A DNA stretch of 6,170 bases. Origin: Chlamydiota bacterium (lineage in GTDB: Bacteria > Chlamydiota > Chlamydiia > Chlamydiales > Rhabdochlamydiaceae). Made by a program: the position numbers and the translations under genes. Shown in pieces: positions 1 through 5,559 of this stretch. The notes beneath the pieces were generated by a model. It saw only the letters and a program-made list of their open reading frames with translations, searched no databases and was not told the origin of the DNA. How positions within the stretch are numbered: position 1 is the stretch's first letter; every line of letters begins with the position of its first letter. The stretch spans positions 1-6,170 of the forward strand of contig VGMB01000098.1 of the NCBI GenBank assembly GCA_016866585.1, given 5' to 3'.

Positions 1-824
1 TCATCACCTATACCGAGTCTTGCAGCAGAAGCCTTGCGCCCTAGCCCATGAATACGAAAAACAGGCAGCTTTGGATCGTCCCTTTTGCCCCATATAAAGC
101 CAATCACTTCTTTTGTATGTATGTCTTTAGCCACAAAACATGTTATATTTGGATTTCTAAGTATTTTTCGTAAAAACTGCTTGTATACATCTTCAAATAC
201 TGCAAAGCATTCGTTGTGCAAATGGACACAATCTTCGATCTCTTTTTCTGCTTCACTACTTTTTGGATCTAGCAAATTTATAGAATAAGATATTTTGTGG
301 TTCCATAAAATTTTACGAGCATAAAAGGTATCGATCTTCTGCAAATTTCCTCTAGGGTCACGTACCGAAAGATGTTGCATTCTCTTTAGAACCTCATCCC
401 AAGATAACTTGTACATCGGATTATTTGAGAAATTTTTAGATAATAAATGAACATCGGCATGGAAGGCATGTAGATCGTGAGATCTGTCTAAAAAAACAGG
501 GGTTCTTGCCACAAATTTGTTAATCTTTACAGCAACTTGCTTTACTTCCTTAGATAGGCTTGCATCTGTAATCAATCTATTCATCAATGCATATTGCCTT
601 TGTTCACTCAATCCACTCACCTCAAGTGAGTACTGCATGCCAAGATTAAATATAACACCTACGACACCTCCAGAAATAACTCCTGCTACAAGACCAACAG
701 AGCCGACAGAAATACCCCCCAGAATACCAAGGCCATATGCCATAGCAACTGGAGGTGCCGTTACCACCAAACATCGATCAAAATGAAGAGATGATCTGTA
801 ACAATTTAAAAAACTTTGTAACAA
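1..824 (-). CDS. Partial membrane-hairpin protein with a C-terminal GNAT acetyltransferase-like domain
   Basis: An open minus-strand frame has no stop from the window edge up to a TAG at 837-839, so the C-terminus is missing. Counting from a TTG at 822-824, residues about 18-62 are one long Gly/Val/Ala-rich hydrophobic stretch that could form two membrane helices, as in the bilobed domain of chlamydial inclusion-membrane (Inc) proteins. A soluble region follows (residues 63-175). From about 178 the sequence resembles a GNAT domain: a strand with FVAKD..TKEVIGFIWG, then GLGRKASAARLGIGD at residues 260-274. There R-L-G-I-G (269-273) fits the acetyl-CoA pyrophosphate-binding motif R-x-G-x-G/A. 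Such enzymes transfer an acetyl group from acetyl-CoA; the substrate cannot be read here. The start is uncertain. TTG is favoured because AGGGA lies 9 bases upstream. An in-frame ATG at 741-743 has no ribosome site and would cut into the hydrophobic segment. Coding is well supported; the GNAT and Inc-like readings are moderate. Confidence 0.62.
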   Translation of the reverse strand, partial: MLQSFLNCYRSSLHFDRCLVVTAPPVAMAYGLGILGGISVGSVGLVAGVISGGVVGVIFNLGMQYSLEVSGLSEQRQYALMNRLITDASLSKEVKQVAVKINKFVARTPVFLDRSHDLHAFHADVHLLSKNFSNNPMYKLSWDEVLKRMQHLSVRDPRGNLQKIDTFYARKILWNHKISYSINLLDPKSSEAEKEIEDCVHLHNECFAVFEDVYKQFLRKILRNPNITCFVAKDIHTKEVIGFIWGKRDDPKLPVFRIHGLGRKASAARLGIGD

Positions 825-983
825 GCTTGATATTCCCTATAATTTTCATCTAAAAAAGGATACCAAATGAAAATCAAAAGTCACAAGAAGATGCTGATTT
901 AATATCAGGAATTTCGTTTACTTCTTTAGAAAGCGGAGTGACTTCATTTACAATTTCAGTCCCTAGCTTGAATCCTTAATTTT

Positions 984-1012
984 AAATGTCTGAGGAAAAA
1001 CTAAGGACATTT
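984..1012 (-). terminator. Possible weak terminator hairpin after the barrel gene
   Basis: AAATGTC (984-990) and GACATTT (1006-1012) form a perfect 7-bp stem with a 15-base loop, starting two bases beyond the stop codon of the minus-strand barrel gene. The position suits a terminator or an RNA 3' end. In the minus direction, however, the stem is followed by AAAATTAAGG and not a T-tract, so it is not a canonical intrinsic terminator. Confidence 0.3.
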
Positions 1013-1014
1013 GT

Positions 1015-2067
1015 TTAAAAAGAATATAAAACATTCACTTCACCACCCCAGAAATTGTACGTATTTCCCGGGAGGCCTAGAGATCTACCTATCGAAGTTT
1101 CTGCTGTAGTATGACCATCTTTCCATCTTTCATAAAATGGATTGAGGATGATTCGACATTTCTTACTTTCACTAACTGCAAAACTGATAGGAACCTCAAC
1201 AGAGTAGTTATTCATCGTGGTTGTCAACTTCCATCTAGCCCCCTGAAGAGGACCGATAGCAACTGTAGGATAAACCTGAGGCATCCATGTGCCATTGATT
1301 CCTATTGAGAACCATGGGTTCAAAGCAAAGTCTGTTGCCAAACCAACAGGAACATAAAATTCATTATACTCAAATTCTACTTCTCTACCCGCGTGAGCAT
1401 GAAGAGTTTGTCCATAATGACGATATCCAAAACCAGTGAAGAACGTAAATGCACAACGAGCATTTCCTGCTGTATAACCAAAACGCTCTTGTACATCAAT
1501 GTAAAGAAGGCTTCGGTTTGTTGAATATGATCCATCCATATGGCCTTGCTTCCAAGTTACAAGGAGCCCTTCATAAAAACTTTTCAGGGGCTTATATTCA
1601 AATCCGCCTTGAGCACCACCTAGGTTTCCTGAGTATGAATTTCCACTCTCGGTTTGCATATTCACTCTTGTATAGTTACCGCCAATTTCAAAGAAGTAAG
1701 AAAAATCCTTTCTGGGATATTTATTGATCTGGGGCGATGGGCATTCTGCCGTATCTCTAGCATTTACAAGTAAAGCATTCTTTGACAGAGCCTCTGTATT
1801 TTTAGATAAATCATCAAAGGTCTGAGACTGCAATGATACAGGTTCAGACTGAACGAGCAGGCTAGCATCGTCAAACTTTGTATGGTTTGCAGATGAATCC
1901 GCGGAAACTGAGTTAGAAGCCTCTGCTATATTTTCATGAATAGAAACTGGAGTATTTTCTCTTAGGGATATAAATGCTGTAAGACCAACAGTTCCTAAAA
2001 AAGTTGTGCCTACAATAAATAATTTTTTCTTTTTCTTTGATTTTGTTTTTTTCTTAGACTTTTTCAT
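1015..2067 (-). CDS. Exported protein with C-terminal outer-membrane beta-barrel
   Basis: This 350-residue protein begins with a basic segment (11 lysines in residues 2-15) and then a hydrophobic stretch at about 16-33, as expected for a Sec signal or anchor. Residues about 35-115 are rich in Ser, Asn, Asp and Glu and look like a disordered linker. From about 118 to the end, alternating polar and hydrophobic strands with many aromatics and Gly-rich turns read as an outer-membrane beta-barrel of roughly 230 residues. The C-terminus, VNVLYSF, ends in Phe with aromatic and hydrophobic alternation, as in the signal recognised by the BAM assembly machinery. Three cysteines sit at 109, 205 and 304. 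The start chosen here has AGGGGA just upstream; an earlier in-frame ATG at 2145 would add 26 residues without a clear ribosome site. The role could be a porin, adhesin or structural surface protein; I cannot name a family. It is transcribed divergently from the phosphatase gene. Confidence 0.8.
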   Translation of the reverse strand: MKKSKKKTKSKKKKKLFIVGTTFLGTVGLTAFISLRENTPVSIHENIAEASNSVSADSSANHTKFDDASLLVQSEPVSLQSQTFDDLSKNTEALSKNALLVNARDTAECPSPQINKYPRKDFSYFFEIGGNYTRVNMQTESGNSYSGNLGGAQGGFEYKPLKSFYEGLLVTWKQGHMDGSYSTNRSLLYIDVQERFGYTAGNARCAFTFFTGFGYRHYGQTLHAHAGREVEFEYNEFYVPVGLATDFALNPWFSIGINGTWMPQVYPTVAIGPLQGARWKLTTTMNNYSVEVPISFAVSESKKCRIILNPFYERWKDGHTTAETSIGRSLGLPGNTYNFWGGEVNVLYSF

Positions 2068-2070
2068 ATT

Positions 2071-2076
2071 TCCCCT
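2071..2076 (-). promoter_or_regulatory. Ribosome binding site that sets the barrel gene start
   Basis: The minus strand reads AGGGGA followed by AAT and ATG (start at 2065-2067). This is the strongest Shine-Dalgarno match in the window and is why the shorter 350-residue product was chosen over the longer open frame. Confidence 0.7.
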
Positions 2077-2146
2077 AAAATTAACGCCTATACTTATTAG
2101 TAATAAAAACATATTATTATTTTCAAATAAAAAGAGAAAAAACACG

Positions 2147-2173
2147 AAATTAACAACTTTAAATTAACGTTAA
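2147..2173. promoter_or_regulatory. Divergent intergenic region with AAATTAAC repeats and a short palindrome
   Basis: Between the barrel gene and the phosphatase, AAATTAAC occurs at 2147-2154 and 2161-2168, with a third copy at 2078-2085. The second copy overlaps a perfect 10-base palindrome, TTAACGTTAA (2164-2173). The region must hold both divergent promoters, but I see no clear -35/-10 pair in it. The repeats could be operator sites or simply a product of AT-rich composition. Confidence 0.2.
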
Positions 2174-2200
2174 AATTAAGTAAAATATACGGATAGAATT

Positions 2201-2992
2201 ATGTGCAACTCAATTGAAACAATAAACAAATCAATTAATTACTTTACACAATCAAATGAACGAGATGCAGTCGAAGAACTAAAAAAGCTCCCACAATCTA
2301 CTAAAAATGAATTGCATAAAGCATTTTGGATCGTATCCGGGTCACCCCTAGGCAATCCCATGTTTGGTCAAAGAATAGAAAAACTTACAGGAGAATGTGC
2401 CAAAAAGGTAGAGGCGATCAAATTCATGGTCAGATCAAGGCCCGATTTACTTTCTAGCACCCAAACATCTAATGCACCGGCAATTACAGAAATAAAAAGC
2501 CTAACAAGACCTAGTCCCAACTCCACGATAGAAGAATTTCCCAGAGTAACGTGTCCTCTAGAAGCTACCCTCAAAGAAATAACGTCGCTCCTTCTAAATA
2601 ACAGAACATCCGATGCTGCACGATTATTTCGCACACTACCTGATGGCATGCAAGATGGTCTAACACAACATCTTCAAAAAAACATACCAGAACTACGCAG
2701 AAAAAAATTCTTCGATGAAGGCGTTAATAATCAAGTAATGGGCTCAGTAATTATAGATTATGTGCGCACTGTATTCATACCAGACATAGGGACCTTCTCT
2801 AGAAGGACCGAGGAACTTGATACTTGGACAAAATCTATACGTTTAGAAGAAAGTGCCACTATTTCGCAAACGGCTGAAAATAGGGCCGTGACGCAATGGA
2901 AGCTGTTCCCGTATGACAGCACACTTGTTAGACTATCTACAAGAGAGTTCGCAAGTGCAAACTTAATTTTCAATAAATATGTCCTAGCTTAA
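2201..2992 (+). CDS. N-terminal fragment: duplicated helical module plus start of a PTP domain
   Basis: This 263-residue reading frame starts at an ATG with GGA seven bases upstream and ends at the premature TAA. Residues about 5-80 and 119-190 look like two divergent copies of one mainly helical module. The pattern D-A-x6-L-P-x6-L occurs at 22-38 and again at 138-154, an offset of 116 residues. A Ser/Thr/Pro-containing linker (about 84-118) lies between them. From about 222 the protein enters the tyrosine phosphatase fold and stops after YVLA, before the catalytic loops, so this fragment alone cannot be a phosphatase. The helical part may be a targeting, chaperone-binding or partner-binding region, as the N-terminus of YopH is; this is inference, because the modules are not from a family I recognise. 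There is no Sec signal peptide. Confidence 0.7.
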   Translation: MCNSIETINKSINYFTQSNERDAVEELKKLPQSTKNELHKAFWIVSGSPLGNPMFGQRIEKLTGECAKKVEAIKFMVRSRPDLLSSTQTSNAPAITEIKSLTRPSPNSTIEEFPRVTCPLEATLKEITSLLLNNRTSDAARLFRTLPDGMQDGLTQHLQKNIPELRRKKFFDEGVNNQVMGSVIIDYVRTVFIPDIGTFSRRTEELDTWTKSIRLEESATISQTAENRAVTQWKLFPYDSTLVRLSTREFASANLIFNKYVLA

Positions 2993-3085
2993 ACACCTGT
3001 ATCAACAAGTTCAAAAACAGACAGCCCCTGTGATACATTAGATCGATTTTGGCAACTTGTTGAAGATACAAATGTTCATACAATC

Positions 3086-3619
3086 GTGATGCTAAACGGT
3101 GAAGAGGGTATAGAATATCTCCCTTATTTTCCTTTAGAACAAAACCAGTCGTTACAGCTAGAGCATGATAGAGCTGTTATCGGAATTGAGCATAACCAGC
3201 ATCCAGTTTTTGAATTCAATCCAAAAAATGACCAAGCTGTCTCAGAAAGAACCCTTCTTTTACAAACAAAATCTGGTAGTTTAAGAAGTATAAAACACAT
3301 AAAAGCTAATAATTGGAGAGACTTCACCTGTGGCAATGAAAAAACAATCACAAAAATGTTAGAACTGATAGACGCTGCGCAAGAAGGCAAAACCACACCT
3401 ATCCTCATACACTGTAAAGGTGGCGTGGGAAGAACTGGACAGATGGTAGCCATCCATCACCTTCGAGAAAGAGCTCTACATGGGGAACCTTTTGATGTTA
3501 TAGACACTGTAAGACAAATGCGAGATCCTAGTACAGGAAGGACTAAAGAGATGGTTCAAAGAGATGAACAACTACAGTTTACTCATCGTTACCTTTTGAA
3601 TCTGGCTCCAAACAACTAG
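3086..3619 (+). CDS. C-terminal catalytic half of a YopH-like protein tyrosine phosphatase
   Basis: This open segment of 177 codons contains the catalytic part of the phosphatase. Relative to its GTG, the WPD-loop equivalent WRD is at 77-79 (Asp79 is the probable general acid) and the signature HCKGGVGRTGQ is at 109-119 (nucleophile Cys110, phosphate-binding Arg116). The Q-loop V-Q-R-D-E-Q is at 157-162. The signature is closest in style to the YopH type, HCRAGVGRT. It uses Arg where WPD has Pro. The GTG at 3086 encodes the Val of the internal IVML strand, and neither it nor the following ATG has a ribosome site. Independent translation is therefore doubtful: the segment lacks the phosphotyrosine-recognition half and would be unlikely to fold alone. 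In the same frame the reading continues upstream without a stop to the TAA at 2990-2992. Family identification is strong; independent expression is not. Confidence 0.75.
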   Translation: MMLNGEEGIEYLPYFPLEQNQSLQLEHDRAVIGIEHNQHPVFEFNPKNDQAVSERTLLLQTKSGSLRSIKHIKANNWRDFTCGNEKTITKMLELIDAAQEGKTTPILIHCKGGVGRTGQMVAIHHLRERALHGEPFDVIDTVRQMRDPSTGRTKEMVQRDEQLQFTHRYLLNLAPNN

Positions 3620-3677
3620 TTTTATTCTTAAGGGAAATTAAAAAATAATTTAACAAAGAAACGACAGTAAATTCAAA

Positions 3678-3707
3678 TTGACATTAGGCTGCTACTTAAC
3701 TTAGCAT
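3678..3707 (+). promoter_or_regulatory. Candidate sigma-70-type promoter for the kinase-like operon
   Basis: A perfect -35 TTGACA (3678-3683) is followed after 18 bases by TAGCAT (3702-3707), which matches four of six -10 positions. The predicted transcription start near 3714 lies after the GTG at 3711 but before the GTG at 3735. This supports the later start and a leader of roughly 20 bases. Confidence 0.45.
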
Positions 3708-3724
3708 TTTGTGAGAAATAAATC

Positions 3725-3729
3725 GGAAA
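3725..3729 (+). promoter_or_regulatory. Ribosome binding site favouring the GTG start at 3735
   Basis: GGAAA lies five bases before the GTG at 3735. The upstream GTG at 3711 has no purine-rich site before it. A start at 3735 also puts 22 residues before the KFC motif, against 23 in the next paralogue. Confidence 0.4.
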
Positions 3730-3734
3730 TCACA

Positions 3735-4664
3735 GTGCAAAAGATTATAAAGTACTTAGCCCTTACTTGTATTACTGCCCTTTCCTGCATAGGGTTACAA
3801 AAATTCTGTCGTAGTAAAACCGATGGTTTTGCAGAGTCTAAAATACATTCAGACATGCAATTTCACCAGGAGTTTCAGACAAGCACATTGTCAGTAGATG
3901 AACTTCAAAAAATTGACACTATTTTGAGCCAGCCCTTTTACTATCTTGGTAAAGGTGTTCAATGTTATGCGTTTGTTTCTAAAGACCAAAAATATGTTAT
4001 TAAATTTTTACGTCTAGACAGGCTGTGCCCATCAGTATTATATTCTCAAATTTCACTCCCCTCCTTTCTCAAAAAAATAAGAGATGAAAGAGTCGATCGA
4101 AAATTTGGTGAACTATCTCGCGATTTTATCAGCTACAAAATTGCTTACGATCTCCTTAAAAATTATACTGGTCTTGAATATATTCAATTGAACAAAAACG
4201 GACCGATCAACAAAAAGATCACCTTATATGACAAAATTAATGTTCTTCATGAAATCGATCTAAAACCTCTTCAGTTTTTAATACAAAAAAAAGCTGACCT
4301 ATTTTATGTGGGAATGCAAAAGATCTTAGACCGAGGGGATAAGGACAAAGCTAGAAGCCTTATCACACAACTTGTTGAATACCTTTGCTTAAGATCTTCC
4401 ATGGGTTTTTATGATAAAGATCCTGATATAAATACCAACTTTGGCATACAGGACGAAGTTATCATGCAGATCGATGTAGGCCGATTTCGACATGACATAA
4501 CAAGAATGGATCCACAACTTTACATAGATGATGTAATTAGGATAACCGACAATTTCCAACAGTGGTTAGAGGCTAGGGATAAAGGGCTTTCAGATTACCT
4601 TTTAAGCGAAATAGAAAGAATTAAATTGTCTAAGCTAAAAAACAATGAACATAAAAATTGCTAA
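3735..4664 (+). CDS. Kinase-like protein with N-terminal membrane or signal segment, paralogue 1
   Basis: This 309-residue protein (317 if the GTG at 3711 is used) is the first of three tandem relatives. Residues 4-22 are hydrophobic after a short basic start, and a variable linker follows. The conserved part begins at about 68 with YYLGKGVQCYAF, a glycine-rich loop (Gly72, Gly74, Gln76), then YVIK with Lys90, resembling beta-strand 3 of kinases. Next come RDFISY (129-134), LIQKKADL (182-189; hinge position), a helical stretch, YDKDPDINTN (226-235; catalytic-loop-like Asp227, Asp229 and Asn235) and QIDVGRF (245-251; metal-binding Asp247). Twelve residues separate that Asn from Asp247, close to the spacing in kinases and aminoglycoside phosphotransferases. 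This supports an ATP-dependent phosphotransferase or a derived pseudokinase; the substrate is unknown. The 3' end overlaps the next gene by 20 bases. I do not recognise a named family. The gene is certain; the kinase fold is moderate. Confidence 0.8.
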   Translation: MQKIIKYLALTCITALSCIGLQKFCRSKTDGFAESKIHSDMQFHQEFQTSTLSVDELQKIDTILSQPFYYLGKGVQCYAFVSKDQKYVIKFLRLDRLCPSVLYSQISLPSFLKKIRDERVDRKFGELSRDFISYKIAYDLLKNYTGLEYIQLNKNGPINKKITLYDKINVLHEIDLKPLQFLIQKKADLFYVGMQKILDRGDKDKARSLITQLVEYLCLRSSMGFYDKDPDINTNFGIQDEVIMQIDVGRFRHDITRMDPQLYIDDVIRITDNFQQWLEARDKGLSDYLLSEIERIKLSKLKNNEHKNC

Positions 4665-5559
4665 ACCTATCAGATTTTTGGTTATCGGCCTACTATCCTT
4701 TTGTGTTGTAAAAAAATTTTGTGAAAGCAGAACTGACAAGTTTACCCTTGAATCCGTTACGCCAAAAAGAGCATTCAATCCAGAATTTGAGGTTGGGGTA
4801 GCTGACAAATATGAAATGCAAAAGATCTTAACTCAGCCATTTACATACCTTGGATATGGAGCGCAAGCCTTCATTTTCGAAAGTGCAGATAAAGAGTATG
4901 TTCTTAAATTATTAAAACAAAGAATATATACAACTCCTTTGTGGCACGAGATCCCTATACCTTTCCTTGATAAGTACAAAAAAAAACTTAAGTTTCATAG
5001 AGAAGACAAGCTTCACAGAGATTTTTCCAGCTATAAGCTGGCCTACGAGATCATCCCCGACCTCACTGGAGTTGTTCTAGTCCATTTAAACCCCTCAAGC
5101 TGGTTAAAATCTAAAATCAAGATTCAAGATAAACTCGGTATATGGCATCATATCGATGCAGATAATATGGATTTTATTTTACAAAAAAAAGCAGAGCTTG
5201 CCCACGAGAAGATTGTAAGGTTGATGAAATCTAACGACATCATAGGGGCCAAAAATACAATCACAACGATATTATCTTTTATTGAAAAACGATGCAGTTT
5301 AGGGTTTATGGATAGAGACTCTAGCATAGATACGAACTGTGGGTTTCTTGGAGACCACATGATCAAAATCGATATTGGAAGAATTAGCATTGATGCTAAT
5401 TTCAAAAATCCTAAAACAAAAATAGAAGAAATAATAAAGATCACACTTCCTTTTCAATTATGGATTCGACAGAGATTCCCTGAACTTGAACAGCACTTAG
5501 TACAAACACGCATAAAGATGATAGAACTAATTAAAAAAGCAAGCGATTATCAACCATGA
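4645..5559 (+). CDS. Kinase-like protein with N-terminal membrane or signal segment, paralogue 2
   Basis: This 304-residue complete paralogue lies in the middle of the array. A basic start and hydrophobic segment (about 10-22) precede KFCESRTDKF, which resembles the equivalent region of the first copy. Conserved blocks are TYLGYGAQAFIF (67-78; Gly70, Gly72, Gln74), YVLK (Lys88), RDFSSYKLAY (125-134), DFILQKKAEL (176-185), MDRDSSIDTN (222-231; Asp223, Asp225, Asn231) and KIDIGR (241-246; Asp243). These fit the ATP-loop, lysine, hinge, catalytic loop and metal Asp of a kinase-like fold in the right order. Its ATG lies inside the end of the first gene, with no clear ribosome site of its own, so translational coupling is likely. 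Its TGA overlaps the next ATG. The sequence has diverged from the first copy well beyond the motifs, so the duplication is not recent. The function is unknown. Confidence 0.85.
   Translation: MNIKIAKPIRFLVIGLLSFCVVKKFCESRTDKFTLESVTPKRAFNPEFEVGVADKYEMQKILTQPFTYLGYGAQAFIFESADKEYVLKLLKQRIYTTPLWHEIPIPFLDKYKKKLKFHREDKLHRDFSSYKLAYEIIPDLTGVVLVHLNPSSWLKSKIKIQDKLGIWHHIDADNMDFILQKKAELAHEKIVRLMKSNDIIGAKNTITTILSFIEKRCSLGFMDRDSSIDTNCGFLGDHMIKIDIGRISIDANFKNPKTKIEEIIKITLPFQLWIRQRFPELEQHLVQTRIKMIELIKKASDYQP

Larger units (their letters stand above)
2201..3619 (+). pseudogene. Protein tyrosine phosphatase gene interrupted by an in-frame TAA (2990-2992)
   Basis: Reading through one TAA joins two open segments in the same frame into a protein of 472 codons with a complete classical PTP domain from about residue 222. 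Landmarks in order are NRAVTQWKLFPYD (PTP N-terminal landmark ending in PYD, 227-239), FASANLIFNKYVLA-stop-TP (matching the NAS..YIATQGP region, 250-266), DRFWQLVE...TIVML, WRD (372-374; WPD-loop), HCKGGVGRTG (404-413, catalytic Cys405 and Arg411) and EMVQRDEQLQF (Q-loop). Such enzymes hydrolyse phosphotyrosine through a cysteinyl-phosphate, and bacterial examples such as YopH are injected into host cells. The stop lies exactly at the glutamine of YIATQGP, so a CAA-to-TAA transition would explain it. No frameshift is needed. Explanations are recent pseudogenisation, stop readthrough or a sequencing error. No clear decay is visible elsewhere, which argues for a recent event. Confidence 0.75.

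Noticed and set aside
877..976. A 33-codon minus-strand segment just upstream of the acetyltransferase-like gene
   Set aside because: It has no start codon, and two stops (TGA and TAG) separate it from the downstream gene. It could be a decayed N-terminus, but nothing recognisable supports this.
854..979. A 42-codon open plus-strand frame (41 sense codons plus stop) rich in Ser and Thr, with a purine-rich AAAAAAGGA just before an ATG at 867
   Set aside because: The ATG at 867 is in a different frame and gives only 11 codons, and the longer frame has no standard start. It is most likely chance or a remnant.
1449..1727. Plus-strand open frame of 92 codons inside the barrel gene
   Set aside because: It is a shadow antisense to the well-supported minus-strand gene, with no domain or convincing ribosome site.
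2368..2649. Minus-strand open frame opposite the phosphatase N-terminal part
   Set aside because: The plus strand shows repeat structure and continues into the PTP domain; the antisense product has no recognisable feature.
3635..3651. AAATTA-N5-TAATTT inverted repeat after the phosphatase stop codon
   Set aside because: A 6-bp stem made only of A-T pairs, with no following T-tract, is too weak to call a terminator.
3711..3734. GTG at 3711 as the start of the first kinase-like gene
   Set aside because: It lacks a ribosome site, lies before the predicted transcription start, and would make the N-terminus longer than in paralogue 2. It remains possible.
3790..3815. Lipoprotein signal (ALSC) in the first kinase-like protein
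   Set aside because: The -3 residue is Ala instead of Leu/Val/Ile, and the cysteine motif is not kept at this position in the other two paralogues.
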